DNA of 64,000 nt from Serripes groenlandicus (GCA_031761405.1 JASEVX010000367.1:1-64000), one strand, 5' to 3'; counted from the stretch's first letter, positions 23,507-35,570 are shown. The notes: generated from the sequence alone by a model not told the origin. Numbers and translations are program-made.

Positions 23507-25462
23507 TACAGATAAGCAACGTATTTGCGTAAAAACTCAATTAAAATTGACAAATACCCAATTAATTTCAAATCAGTGCGTAACAAAACGCATTAACATT
23601 TTGGGATACTCAAATCACTTTTCATGCCTTGCGTATCATATTATTTTGTCCAAAACAAACCCAATTCAATCAATACTGACTGCGTATTGACAACTTTCTT
23701 CTATGTCAAGAAAGTTTATATATTTTGTATCGGCCAACCGGTAGGGGTTGTGTACCAGTCACGTGATCAATAGTCACATGATCAACAAACTTGTGAAGTC
23801 AACTATTTATAAGCAGCCAATTGTTGCAGGGTTAACAAAAAGTTGCGATTTTGGTTGAATTATCGTCGGGACAAAATTGACAAATTGAAAAAGAGCGAAA
23901 TGAGCGTTTTAGACAACTAGACAGTTAATTAAGACATTGAACTGAAATTTAGAGTCCAATTAAAAGCTTCTAGTCCTTATTAAGTCCTATTAGCATTATA
24001 AATCGAAAGATCACAGGATTAAACTTGCACAAAAAGTTAGTAGATGTACATTCAGACACTATTCATTCCGGATACACTGTACCGCGAATTTCAAAGCGAA
24101 GTAAAATATATTTGATAGTCAAGCGAATTATTTACGTCGATTTTAATTGCCCATTCATTCATACATATATTTAGAAAGCACAATGAAATAATCACTTGAA
24201 AAAGACTATACATGATTGTTTAGTTATAACAAGAGTTGTCGGAGGACAATATAGCTCTCCTATCAGGGTCTACTTCAGAACAGTTATAGAATTGGTTAAA
24301 GTCCAAAATCCAAAAATGCAATAATTCAGTTGAAAATGAATTTACAAAAGAAAGAAAACCGTTAAATAGCAACAGCATAAATTATAGTTTCTGAGAAAAG
24401 GCCTTGAATGCCTAACTATAACCCAAAATTCCCAGTCTTGCACACAAAGGTTTGATCAAAAAGGGGCACAATTCAGTCAAAATCCATTCCAGAGTTATGG
24501 GACTTGATTTACAAGGTCATCTAATGACCCTGAATAAGTGTGTTAAGTTACAAAGCAACAGCATACACAGTGTCTGAGAAAAGGCCTTGCACGCAAAGGT
24601 TTGACCAAAATTCTAAGTCCAAAACGGGTCACAATTCAGTAAAAATCCATTCCAGAGTTATGGAACTTCATATAATGACCCTGAATAAGTGTGTGAAGTT
24701 TCAAAGCAACAGCATACACAGTGTCTGAGAAAAAGCCTTGCACGCAAAGGTTAGACCAAAATTCTAAGTCCAAAAATGGGCACAATTCAGTAAAAATATA
24801 TTCCAGAGATATGGGATTTGACGAACAGGGTCATATAATGACCCTGAATAAGTGTATGAAGTTTCAAAGCAACAGCATACACAGTGTCTGAGAAAAGGCA
24901 TTGCAGGCAAAGGTTTGACCAAAAAGGGGCACAATTCAGTCAAAATCCATTCCAGAGTTATGGGACTTGACATACAGGGTCACCTAATGACCCTGAATAA
25001 GTGTGTGAAGTTTCAAAGCAACAGCATACACAGTGTCTGAGAAAAGGCCTCGCACGCAAAGGTTTGACCAAGCTGGCAACGCGTACGCTAACGCCTGGGT
25101 GATAACAATAGCTCCCCCTTTTTCTTCGAATAGGCGAGCTAAAAATGAATAACTTTTCTTTCATAATAGGCAGGCCACACTACAGTCAGATATGTTGCAA
25201 AAGAACGGCTACAAATTGTAACTAATTACATATTTCGAACTTAAATAATCAACTATCAGCAGTAGACGATTTTAGAAAATACAGTTGATAATGAACACAT
25301 TCTTTTCCCTATTTATTAAATGAGATGGATTTTATCATTTATGAAATTTCAAAATAAAAAATCATGTAAAAGATATTGAAATACTCAATTGTTTTTTGTT
25401 AAATTCTCAATTACTTTTGATGCATGGGGTAATACACAATTAACATGAAAAGCTTATCTGTA
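23507..25462. mobile_element. Candidate TA-flanked element splitting the satellite
   Basis: Sequence between satellite blocks 1 and 2 starts TA-CAGATAAGC at 23507 and ends GCTTATCTG-TA at 25462, a short inverted match with TA outside. Such ends would suit a Tc1/mariner-type non-autonomous element. The inverted match is only about 9-11 bp, and reconstruction of the empty satellite is not exact, so the call is tentative. It contains a C-core element at 24230-25142. Confidence 0.35.
24230..25142 (+). mobile_element. C-core element, 163-bp monomers
   Basis: Head CAAGAGTTGTCGGAGGACAA (small inverted gtcggaggac), then tatagctctcctatcaggg. Monomers carry attccagagttatgggactt, gacatacaagg.c, taatgaccctgaataagtgtg, gaagtttcaaagcaacagcatacacag and ggccttgcacgcaaaggtttgacc. 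The tail is gctggcaacgcgtacgctaacgcc, atagctccccctttttcttcg and aataggcgagctaa. The small overlapping open frames in it are repeat artefacts, one per monomer. Confidence 0.9.
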
Positions 25463-25469
25463 ACTTTGC

Positions 25470-26403
25470 AGGTTTGCAGTCGAGTCCACAATGTCATTAA
25501 GGGGTTCTAAATATTTTAGATACAAGGTTGAAAAAAATCAGTCTTAGTCCATGATGTCTCTGTGGGGTTTGCAGCAGAGCTCACAATGTCATTAAGGGGT
25601 TCTAAATATTTTATGTACAAGGTTGAAAATATCAGTCTGAGTCCATGATGTCTCAGTGGGGTTTGCAGTCGAGTCCATGATGTCATTAAGGGGTTCTAAA
25701 TATTCTAGATACAAGGTTTAAAAAATCAATCCGAGTCCATGATGTCTCAGTGGGGTTTGCAGTAGAGTCCACTATGCCTTTAAGGGGTTCTAAATATTAA
25801 GTCCTTGATATGACAGTGGGGTTTGCAGTCGAGTCCATGATGTCATTAAGGGGTTCTAAATATTCTAGATACAAGGTTTAAAAAATCAATCCGAGTCCAT
25901 GTCTCGGTGGGGTTTGCAGTAGAGTCCACTATGCCTTTAAGGGGTTCTAAATATTAAGTCCTTGATATGACAGTGGGGTTTGCAGTCGAGTCCACGATGT
26001 CATTAAGGGGTTTTAAATATTCTAGATACAAGGTTGAAACAATCAATCCGAGTCCATGATGTCTCAGTGGGGTTTGCAGTAGAGTCCACTATGCCTTTAA
26101 GGGGTTCTAAATATTAAGTCCTTGATATGACAGTGGGGTTTGCAGTCGAGTCCACGATGTCATTAAGGGGTTCTAAATATTCTAGATACAAGGTTGAAAA
26201 AATCAATCTGAGTCCATGATGTCTCAGTGGGGTTTGCAGCAGAGTCCACTATGCCTTTAAGGGGTTCTAAATGTTAAGTCCTTGATATGACAGTGGGGTT
26301 TGCAGTAGAGTCCACAATGTTATTAAGGGGTTCTAGATAAACAAGGTTAAAATCCATGGAGTCCATGCTGTCACAGTGGGGTTGCAGTAGAGTCAATCAA
26401 TCC
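25470..26403 (+). repeat. Dimeric ~160-bp satellite, block 2
   Basis: Same dimeric unit as 22625-23494, with about six units. Half-units alternate between actatgcctttaagg and cacgatgtcattaagg forms. Linkers are attctagatacaaggtt and taagtccttgatatgac. It lies in the same intron. Confidence 0.9.
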
Positions 26404-26708
26404 CTCAATGTATTTTTTTGGTCAAGTCTGTATTTGTGACCTAGCGAAAAGGTCCTAATAAAAAGTATTTAACTTATCCTTAACTAACGGACAATATTGC
26501 AAATGGATTAAGAGGTAAGTGGCAATTTAACCAACTTCGGAAAACCACCTCAAGGTTGTACAAGTACAGCCACTGCCTGGAGTTCAACAGATTCCAGGTC
26601 ACTTAATACTACACTACTCATAAGCTTACCAGGGATACCAAACTTCCCCCACTCCCAAAAAATATTAATTTTTTAACCAGGTACAATTCTATTAAACATT
26701 AAACTTAC

Positions 26709-26777
26709 GTGATGCACCACTTCGCCTTTTTCTTCCCTGGGTTCTCATTTGGTTGCCGTTGCCATAGTGTTCTTCAG
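26709..26777 (-). CDS. 69-nt basic internal exon of the phase-1 gene
   Basis: Acceptor ttattgtaaag at 26777 and donor cac|gtaagtttaatg at 26708. In the frame set by its neighbours it encodes about 22 residues beginning EEHYGNGNQM and ending GRKRRSGAS; the GRKRR cluster could serve nuclear entry. It enters and leaves in phase 1, and joins without a stop to the exon starting at 22585, whose REHGSGE start resembles EEHYGNG here and suggests exon duplication. Confidence 0.6.
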
Positions 26778-27044
26778 CTTTACAATAAATATATAAATAT
26801 ACCATATATATACTGATTAGGCCTAGAAAACGACTCAATATTTACACCCAACCATACACATTTGTTCGTGAAACCGGAAAAAATGAACGTCACAATTGTG
26901 TATTTTTACCTTTAATCTTACACTAAAGAGCACTGCAAATGCTACAATTGCTTGGCTTATTGCAACTTCTAAAATGGCACAAAAGCTGAGCTAATCATAA
27001 AAGCTTAACTTGACGATAATGCTGCCGAAGCCAGAGTCATGAGA

Positions 27045-27297
27045 ATAGCTTTCAAACAATATGTGTTTGTGAAACACCGATGCCCCCGAATGGCAACATC
27101 TAGGTCAAAGGTCAAGGTCGCAAGGTCAAAAATCGTGGTACTGACAGAAAGGTCATGTCACAAGGAATACACATGTGAAATATGGTAGCCGTACCTGTTA
27201 TGGTTCAAAAGAAGTGGTCAAGGTTAAAGTTTTTTTCGACAGACAGACAGGCCAAAAACAAGATGCCCACCGAATCGGTGATTCCGGGGGCATAAAA
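27045..27297 (+). mobile_element. Short repeat element, gccccc..gggggc type
   Basis: Starts near ttgtgaaacaccgatgccccc, contains ggtcaaaggtcaaggtcgcaagg, then cgacagacagacaggcc, and ends gattccgggggcataaaaag. Inverted gatgcccccg / cgggggcat motifs mark the two ends. It is a dispersed bivalve-type repeat and non-coding. A related head is seen at 28984-29060. Confidence 0.6.
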
Positions 27298-27409
27298 AGC
27301 GGATCTAAGATTCGTTTATTATTTTATGAGCTTAAATGTGGAGTTGCTTTAATTAGCTTCACTTTTCCTTTCTAATACATTTTTTTAATTGTATAAAAAG
27401 CACACTTAC

Positions 27410-27472
27410 CCAACACCCATTGAACATCTGTTTTAAATGCACGCAATGTCGCAGGTTTCTTCTTCAACATTT
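27410..27472 (-). CDS. 63-nt internal exon of the phase-1 gene
   Basis: Very strong splice signals: acceptor atatttcatttcag at 27472 and donor gttgg|gtaagtgtgc at 27409. The phase-compatible frame reads MLKKKPATLRAFKTDVQWVL and is open through both ends. It enters and leaves in phase 1 like the other exons. No domain is recognised. Confidence 0.7.
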
Positions 27473-28983
27473 CTGAAATGAAATATCCAGGAATCATTAT
27501 GGATACTAAAGAATTTATTACAACAACCTGCTTCCAAATTACAACTCTGGCAATTATTTTGTAACTTCTAAGTATTTGTGCCAAATCTTGAGTTGAGTAG
27601 CTTTAATGCCATTAGTATCAAGCCTTGATAAAATATTATCATTTACTTTATAAATGTCTTCATAAAATGCATAAGCTTTGTCTTGATGACATTATGACAA
27701 TCAGCAGAACGTGTTTGTCTGTTTTTAGTAACAATGACCTTGACTTCACCCGAGAAACCAAACCACAAATACAATTCCAAGCTTCTGTTCCAAACAAGGA
27801 TACATATGGACAAAGTTCAATTGCAAAATTTCATTCCTTGTGGAAACTACTTCTTGACGCCCGCCCCCATTGGGCTGCCTTTCGTGAAACTCCAACCTAT
27901 GAACAAGATATTTTCTTTCAATAATCTAGTTAGGCCAACAAGGTTTTTTTAAAAAGTGGTTGTTATTTACATATGATAAAATAAATAACAGTCGGCACTT
28001 TGATGGTTAATACAATAGCTCTCCCTACATACAAATATAAAGTAATGCTAAAAATTATTGGACTAATTACAAATAATAATAAATAACACAAGATAACAAA
28101 TGAAGAGAAAAAATATATATATACTGACAACGATGAGTACTAGTTCACTCAACTGTGTGTTCTTTGTGTTTATCCTCTAACCTTCTTGGTGTTTTCTTAT
28201 AGACTAAATATATTATCTCAAAAACGGTCATAATTTTTGTCTGACTGGCAGTAACAATGTGGATCAGGTGGAAGTGGCAAACAAACAATATTTTAATTTA
28301 GGCCTTGTACTGGCATATTTCTTATTTTCAATATAAACTAGATGTGAGGGCAACTCAAGCCCATAATTTGTCAAAGCATTTTACAGTCTTTTAACCTGCA
28401 AGTGTTACCTTGAATATGGAAGGTCAGTGGCATTGTGCCAGACACAAACACATTGACTAGATGAACATTAGTAACACATCAGATGAAAATATAACGAAGA
28501 CATATCAGAGCTACAGATAAGCAAGTTATTTGCATGTTAGGTTTTATGTTTTAGTATAGATACACACTGTAGAATTTCAATTGAAATTCCCAATAAGAAA
28601 CAAAACAGTGGGTATTTACCAAATTAAAAGAAAGTTGATCTGTAGATCCGAGTTATATAATAACATGCCTTGAGTGAAAAATATGACAAATATGTTATGG
28701 CCTTTGACAATATGTATTTTACAAATGTGATCTGCATATGACCTTGACCTTTGACATAAAATCATGGATCTCTCCATGACACGTCTACTTATCAGGATGA
28801 ACATTTATACCAAATCATATGAAAATATTACAATGACTTGTGAAGTTGTGGCCCTGACAAGGTACAAAGTACCATTTGCTACCTTTGATACTTAAGTGCA
28901 ACCATGATCTTGTATGTCAGGGTGAACATTACAATTACGTTATTTGACAATAGGACTTGTTAAGTTAAATCCCTACTATGTAT
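27473..28983. other. Intron sequence, AT-rich
   Basis: No exon with convincing splice sites was found. It includes diverged repeat fragments with accttgacctttgaca near 28735-28760. Confidence 0.4.
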
Positions 28984-29209
28984 AAATTAATGAAAACAAG
29001 AACATGTGTCTATGTGACACGGATGCCCCGGTCCGAACGGACCGACGAACGTAGTGTCGGTACCCCACAAGACAAGAAATTGTTAACAATGATACAGCGA
29101 TTCATTTTCAAAACAAGTCCATTTTCACTAATTTCATAAAATCAATGAGTCCTAGGACTCCTACTAGAGGTGACTATTGAGGTCAATAGAGCTATCACGA
29201 TAGTATTGC

Positions 29210-29249
29210 GATAGTATTGCAATAGTCTAGAAACTATTGCGATACTATC
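29210..29249. other. Subterminal hairpin of the hAT element
   Basis: gatagtattgcaatagt pairs with actattgcgatactatc around a six-base loop (ctagaa), with one mismatch. It lies 45 bp inside the left tip, where hAT transposase-binding repeats usually sit. Confidence 0.75.
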
Positions 29250-29268
29250 ACAATAGTTTTTTTAACCT

Positions 29269-29496
29269 TTAACCCTTTCCCTCATATAGACGCTTTCTGA
29301 TGCCTCTGCAGCAGACGGCTTTTTGAAAACATAGTGACAAAAGAAGAAATTGCAACAAAACGTGCAATTTTTCCTTTTGCCACAATGTTTACCACTTTTT
29401 GTCATAGGTTATACATTCAATTATAATAACCTATGTTTTGATAAAATACGTTCATAGTCGTCTGCTGCAGAATTGTCGTATGAGGGAAAGGGTTAA
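29269..29496 (-). mobile_element. piggyBac-like MITE inside the hAT element
   Basis: TTAA at 29269-29272 and 29493-29496; body about 220 bp with CCCTTTCCCTCATA tips. It is in the opposite orientation to the copies at 17676 and 58775. The middle is a near-palindrome (caaaagaagaaattgc / gcaatttttccttttgcc). Confidence 0.9.
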
Positions 29497-29680
29497 AAGA
29501 TTTCTTTTTTAAAACTTGGCACAGGGGAGAAAAAAAATACTAGAAATAAAGCAAAGAATCAACTGAGTGTATCAAAATGCTTAACTCAGCATTTCAAAAA
29601 TGATAATAATATTATGCTGAAAACAAACCTGCTGTTTGCAGGTAATAAAATGAAATGAAATTTAAAGTTAACTGTTAAAA

Positions 29681-30141
29681 CTAGCACAGAACAAAGCTAA
29701 CAACACTTATCATATTTTTGAATCCGTGATTCTCTACAACACTAAATGGTCTGAAGTCTTTAACAATGAACTGTAAAATTGAGTTTGTTATGTCTTTCGC
29801 TCTTTGAGAATGAGCTGGTACTTTTGTAAAGAATGTCTTTATATCTGTGGATTTAGTTGTGTATTCGTATGATTTTGAAGCTGTTGAAGAAGCCGGTTTA
29901 GTTGATATAGACGGGTGCTTCCTTGTCATATGATCATTTAAGTTGGAAGTGTTTCCGCTATACTTTAAAATCATTTTACAGTGTCTGCAGGCTATTCTGT
30001 TTTTTTGACACTTCGTCCTTCTCTTTGACGAAGCCAAAGTGCTGCCATACCGTGGATTTGGCCTTTTTATTTTCCACTATTTTAAAATTAGCGCTGCATT
30101 CGGCAATTGATGTTGTCATAATCACTATGCAGAGGTATTGA
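29681..30141 (-). pseudogene. hAT transposase N-terminus with BED finger, frameshifted
   Basis: The first frame (start at 30141) encodes KKAKSTVWQHFGFVKEK. After a one-base shift in an A7 run near 30000-30007 the second frame continues ACRHCKMILKYSGNTSNLN and HMTRKHP. Together these form a BED zinc finger (W and F core, CxxC, then HxxxxH). Downstream ITNSILQFIVKDFRPFSVVE matches the region that follows the finger in ZBED/hAT proteins. A stop at 29681 ends it before any catalytic domain. It sits inside the hAT element 29165-30615. Confidence 0.85.
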
Positions 30142-30623
30142 TAGAATTGGGTCATTTCTATTACCCTCCTCTAGTGCAATTGAAGGACATGTCTAAGAGA
30201 CGGACCTGTCGTATTTTATAGTAAATGTGCTCGTGAGTAAATATAATCGTCTCCTACCTTAAAAGTATATTTTTGGTGTCAAACGTGATAAAATTTGAAA
30301 TAACAACGATTTGAGACTTCTTTTAATTGACAATGCATTTAATTGTGATTTTATATAGCTAGCACCAGCCTTTAAAATTTTCCGGAAACTTAGACCTATC
30401 CATGATCACAAAGACGCTTTTTATATACATGCAAGCGTTTAAACTAAACAAATGGATCTGATGACAATTTGTCGAAAATCGTTCAGATTTGTTTTTTTAT
30501 ATGAAAAGTGTAAACAATCGATATTTATCGATTTGAAAATATTCTATCGACCTATTGCTATCGAGAGCAAAGCTATCACAATACATCGATAAGTCGACCT
30601 ATCGTTACACCACTAACTCCTAC

Positions 30624-31687
30624 GTGTAGTAAAATTAACAAATAAACAAATATTTGAAATTTAAAGAGTCCCAGTCTGTTTTAATGTGTCTAGGACTCAC
30701 AACTCGCACCAAAATGAGTCACTGATGATGTGTTGATGGTCATTTATGTGAAGTGTCATCAAGATACAGTGGTTTTTTTTTTTTGCCCTTTGTATGGCCG
30801 TTCCCAATGCCAAAAAATATATATTTTTCCCAATTTTGAAAAAAAATCCCAAATAAAAGAAAAACTGAACATGTAAATGGCCCAGTAAATCTTTATAGAC
30901 ATGGTCTTTCCCTGAAAAAAAATAGATTTGGTGTACATGATTTTCCACTTTGAACCAAAACGCCGATAAATTCCCAATTTCAACGCCATGCGCTATGTTC
31001 CCAAAATAGAGGGAAAAAACACTGAGATACGACATCAACTTCACTAAAAACTTGCTTGATCAAAAACTTAAACCTGAGCTGGACAGACAAACAAGCTTAC
31101 AAACCACACAACTAGTTGGACCTTGTGTTTTGTATACCAGGGTATAAAAATGTTGGCCTTATAATAAACATGGAAAAACAAAAACAAAGTAACAAATAAA
31201 GTGAATAAATTAAAATTATTCAAACTACTGAAGAGCACTAGTTCACTCAAATGTGTGTCCAATGTATTTTATCTTCCCTAATTTACATACCTTTCAATTT
31301 ATGAAATCAGAATTCTATTTAAAGATAAATAAAATTGAAATACTTGTATTTTCAATATAAAAAAGCAGCTTTATTCAATTCTTGAAAATTTGCATCACTT
31401 ACAAACTGAATGGACTTCGTATGAAATTTTAAAAACAAATTGTAGTATTCGCATCATGTTTATGTTTTAGACTTTCAGACTAACATGTATAGTATTAAAT
31501 ACTGTTATAATCAATAATTTGATGGGATGGAATAACAAAAAAATATATATTTTGCAGGCTGCTGTTAGATTTGAGTTGATTTCCACTGGCCTGTTTCAAA
31601 ACTAAGTATATTCACCCTTTACATACTCTTGAATTTAAGACTGGGTAGGCAGGTCAATTTCGAATTTCTATAGTTCTTTCACATGCC
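30624..31687. other. Intron sequence with an A/T-run repeat
   Basis: About 30765-31040 resembles a dispersed repeat with ttcccaatttt..aaaaatcccaaataaaag blocks. Open frames in it are artefacts. The rest is AT-rich without a recognised feature. Confidence 0.4.
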
Positions 31688-32008
31688 AAGAGTTTTGATT
31701 GTTTGGGGTTTTAGGCCCCTTTTCAACATTATTTCAGTTATATCACGTCGACAGTTTACTTATTCATGATCCCTGGGTAAACAAACCAGTACTAGGCTAG
31801 AAAATGTGCCTTGCCAGATGGCACTCCACCATGACTTCACATGCCAAGAGAATACTGATATACGGAACCTCTCAGTAAATGTACCAATCCAACAGATGTG
31901 GCTCGAGGAAAGTGACTCGCCAAAGGACACGCCAGTTAACCACAGTTGTGGTGTCACCGAGGGACCTCCAGTTTCACGCGCTACCAACTGCGTTTTCTGG
32001 CCTCCTTC
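31688..32008 (-). mobile_element. tRNA-headed SINE
   Basis: On the minus strand it starts near 32006 with ggccagaaaacgcagttggtagcgcg, an A-box-like tRNA start, and a weak B-box-like region follows. It ends in the tail ggtttgtttacccagggatcatgaataag..cgtgatataactgaaataatgttgaaaa. The same tail occurs at 41265-41400, 51000-51134 and 60128-60341, but the head here derives from a different tRNA than the one at 60341. Confidence 0.7.
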
Positions 32009-32462
32009 TTAAAAGTTCAATTCTAAATCATTATATTTTTGTATAGACTTAATCAAACCGCTATCAATGGAAAGAGTCGAAACATGCTACAAATTCAACA
32101 AAATGAAAATATTTAATTTGTTATTAAAAAGAAATATAATTATTTTGAGCAGGGGATAAGAAAGTGTCATAGTATCGTAGGTAGGTAAAGGGTAAGCACA
32201 CTTTATTTGGTGAACTAGTGGTCTTACAACTTTTTAGAACAGTTTAATGGCAACAAACAGTTAGTACCATTTAGTCCTCTTTCAAAGAGACTTTCGTCTG
32301 GAAATTTCTGTAACTGGTCTATATTCACTCGAAAACTGAAATATGTTATGTTTGTGCATAAAATTGACTAACTACGTCTATTATTTATAAACCAATAACA
32401 CAAATATGTAAGCTACAAAACATGCTGGTTTTCTAATTGCTAAAAATGGGCAACACAATTAT

Positions 32463-32686
32463 CTTTCCCTCATACAACAATTCTGCAGCAGACGACTTTG
32501 AACGTATTTTGTCAAAACATAGAAAATCTCAATACTTGAATGCATAACCTATGAAAAAAAGTGGAAAACATTGTGGCAAAAGAAGAAATTGAACGTTTTG
32601 TGCAATTTCTTCTTTTGTCACTATGTTTTCAAAAAGATGTCTGCTGCAGAAGCGTCAGAAAGCGTCTATATGTTGGAAAGGATTAA
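32463..32686 (+). mobile_element. piggyBac-like MITE
   Basis: Nearly full length, with ctgcagcagacgactttgaacg at the left, the palindromic centre, and gtctgctgcagaagcgtcag at the right. Tips are slightly decayed (atctttccctcatac, tatgttggaaaggattaa). Confidence 0.85.
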
Positions 32687-33176
32687 AATAACTAGGGACA
32701 GAGGTGATATCAGACGGAGATAAAAAAACACACAGAAAATTGCATTTAAATCCCTAAAATGCACATATTTGATTTATAAAACAGCTAATTATATCCCATT
32801 GAAGAAACTCCAGTTCAACAGCTTTCAACCATTTCACAAGAAATTATATTGTATGGCATTGCAATCAGTGCAGTCCAAGATCATCCACCTCATGTCTATC
32901 ACAGAGTTTGGTTAGGGTCTATGCTACTTGTTTTCACCAAAGTCAAAAGTAGTTGGTTGTTAACACTTCAAAGAGGGCAGACCATATTGGACGGACAGCG
33001 GCTGGTCTGCATCTAGACTGTTTGCACCTTTTCTAACGAACGGTACATGGTTCCCCTACCCTTCTCACTTGTTTTTTTATCAGATAGTTCAGATTTGCGT
33101 TGCAAGTGGACTTTTCACTTTAAATGTGTACATTTCTATCAATAATTATCTTATATACAATGTATGAATTACTTAC

Positions 33177-33296
33177 GTGGCATTGTATGAGTGGCAAAAC
33201 ACGTCCACCTCACCAGCATCTGATTCTTGATTTATAACGTGGACGGGCCACTTTAACTTTTTTGGCATCCCTGGAAGCCAACAGTAATAGGCCATC
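33177..33296 (-). CDS. 120-nt exon, WP-V-V motif, possible separate first exon
   Basis: Acceptor gtattttgccag at 33296 and donor ccac|gtaagtaattc at 33176. The only fully open frame reads MAYYCWLPGMPKKLKWPVHV and then 19 more residues, ending HSYNA. Its phase (2 in, 2 out) does not fit the phase-1 exons on either side, which would read into a stop. It may begin its own transcript: the ATG has a fair context (gccaggATGG). A PWWP-like reading of KWPVHVINQE..VDVFC is only a guess. Confidence 0.5.
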
Positions 33297-33299
33297 CTG

Positions 33300-34720
33300 G
33301 CAAAATACAGTGAATACATAATATAAATACTGGTAACACATTTATTGTTGATAAAATTGTCTGTGCCTGAAATGGCCTAAAGTAAAGGTGCAAAAAGTAC
33401 AAAAGTTAGTTGCTGGCCAAAACAGAAATGTCTGGGCGATTGTTCAAAAACTCCATGTAAAATTTAATAAATAATTTTTCATCTTTTAATCTTTTTGTAT
33501 TTGAGAGGTTATCACCCCTACTGGCAGGAGACCAGTAGCGGCCATTTTTCACAATATTATAGCGCAGTGTAACCAAGATAGCTTAGTAAAATCATCTATA
33601 TTTTAAGGAAACATATTGGGGGTTAGTGCTTATGTGATTATTTTTTTCAACCAGCCTATCATAGAAGCTCAGCAGACAGTGTCACCCTCTCAAAATATTG
33701 GTAAAACCGGCCGATATCTGCCAAAAATAGTACCAGTTAAGGCCATAATTGTGTTTATTTTTTTTTGTTAAAAAGATTTAATGCCAGTAGTCTGGTCATT
33801 TTGCTTTAGAACTTGAATTTTGATAGAACTTAATTTGACGCTCCAGAAACTGTTTACTTTTCCAAAATTGGACTAGAAAGAGTAATCCCGAAGATTGGAA
33901 GACCTTGTAATGGGGAATTCCAATGCAAACTTGATTTAAGTTAGGGAGAATGGATGGAAATACCTGAATAATTTTTGCTATTATATTCATATGTCGTTAC
34001 TTTTTTCAGAATTTATGACATGGAAAACTTTAATATAAAGAAATTGAGGTAAAATCAGATTTCTTTTTTCATTTTTTCTAGGTCACTGGTGAAAAATAAC
34101 GATTTTTATTGCACTAAGAATCGACATAAAAAAATTCCATTTGAAAAATTAGATGGAATGTCTTTTTACCCAAACACCTTTTTTCGAATGTTTTTTTTAA
34201 ATTAATAAATGTTACTTCTTTATTTTAATGCAGATAGATACAAGCATTTAATTATTTATTTATATTGAATGTGGTGATTATTTACTTCAAATCAATGATT
34301 TATTTAATAATAATTGATAACAATTCCCAATGCAAATATTGGTGGGTGGGGGTTCATCTACGACGAAAAACGATCGATTTTGAATTTGCATCAAACGCAA
34401 AAATTACTTTTACTTACTATTTTGTTTAATCAAATTTTATTAAAATAAAGAATATGTATTGCAAAAAGTTTGAATAGTATAAATACCTGTTTGTCAATGA
34501 AGCAGCTTCCCTTGAGCAAAAATTCCCTTGAGCACAAATATGGCGCCATAAACATGTGCTTGCAAAGTCACGTGATTTGTCAATCGTATATTTCGGACAA
34601 TGCCATGATCGTTTCCGTTATGACGATAATAAAAGAGGTGTACCGAATGATGTTTTTATTTTTTTTGTGGGAATTGTCCATTGTACGGACAACAGAATTA
34701 CGGATCTTTAGAATTTAGTC
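33300..34720. other. Intron sequence, AT-rich
   Basis: No gene or well-defined element. Open frames here have no motifs and no splice support. Confidence 0.35.
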
Positions 34721-34727
34721 ATTCACT

Positions 34728-34972
34728 ACGGGGTTATTTTTTCAAAGACACTTTTTTTAACCCCATTACACATATTGGTACTGGTTAAAAGAAACTTGAT
34801 ATGGGGTTAACCCCACAAGAGGGAAATAACCCCACATGATAATTTATACCTACGAATAACCTCGTAATGTAGCTCTCCTAAGAACGGACAGACGGACAGA
34901 CGGACAGACGGACGGACAGACAGGGTGATTCCTATATACCCCCCCAAACTTTGTTTGCCGGGGGGTATAATA
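34728..34972 (+). mobile_element. Short element with (GGACAGAC)n and C7/G6 hairpin tail
   Basis: Starts near tacggggttattttttc, has several ggttaaccccacaagaggg-type inverted motifs, then ggacagacggacagacgg repeats at 34884-34920. It ends with a hairpin, tataccccccc..gggggtata (34936-34971). The same tail style occurs at 9985-10052. Confidence 0.65.
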
Positions 34973-34985
34973 AAAGGTAGTTTAC

Positions 34986-35018
34986 CTGATGGTACAATTG
35001 CTGCATATGAGCCATCCC
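34986..35018 (-). CDS. 33-nt microexon of the phase-1 gene
   Basis: Acceptor ctctttatgacag at 35018 and donor atcag|gtaaactacc at 34985. In phase 1 it encodes DGSYAAIVPS plus split Gly codons. Its length, splice context and product are very like the 33-nt exon at 35787-35819, so the two are duplicates. Confidence 0.7.
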
Positions 35019-35570
35019 CTGTCATAAAGAGAGCACTCTTTTAATGTCTGTCTCAATCTTTGATTTGTTATATTCAAATACAAAACTACTCATTGACACC
35101 TGTATCCCTAGTTCTACGCTACCACTGAGGTACCGTCTATTGTAGTGTAGCATTATGAGAAGCATACATCACTTGGCTCCCCGATTTCATACAGAAATAC
35201 ATAGTAAATTCGGAAACAAGATTCCAAAAATGTCTCCACCTTACATCACCCTTAACAGAAGTACATGCGCCAAACATCAGTCAATATATCATTTTTGAAG
35301 ATTAACATTGAAAATGGCAGCGTAAGTGGTTCATGAGTGGTGAAAATAAAACTTCATGAAAACATGTGCACTGTTTCTTTCAAGTTCGAATGAAAATATA
35401 TATATACTATTTCCACAAGCAGTGTATGCATACATATAGTTACACATATTTAACTTTTTTTAACTGCAATGCCAGTCTTTTTTGTAAACAATCAAACCTG
35501 CTGTGACCTCTTGAAAATGCAACAATTTAGTTTGAACGATATTTTAATCAGTTATACTGTTATGCACTAT

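Larger units (their letters stand above)
29157..30623 (-). mobile_element. Complete non-autonomous hAT element, 8-bp target duplication
   Basis: Body 29165-30615 (1,451 bp) lies between two copies of ACTCCTAC at 29157-29164 and 30616-30623. The tips are TAGAGGTGACTATTGAGG and, inverted, TAGTGGTGTAACGATAGG. An 8-bp duplication and such tips are hallmarks of the hAT superfamily, and the element carries a BED-finger coding remnant. A MITE is nested at 29269-29496. The catalytic RNase-H-like part of a hAT transposase is absent, so it is an internal-deletion derivative. Confidence 0.9.
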
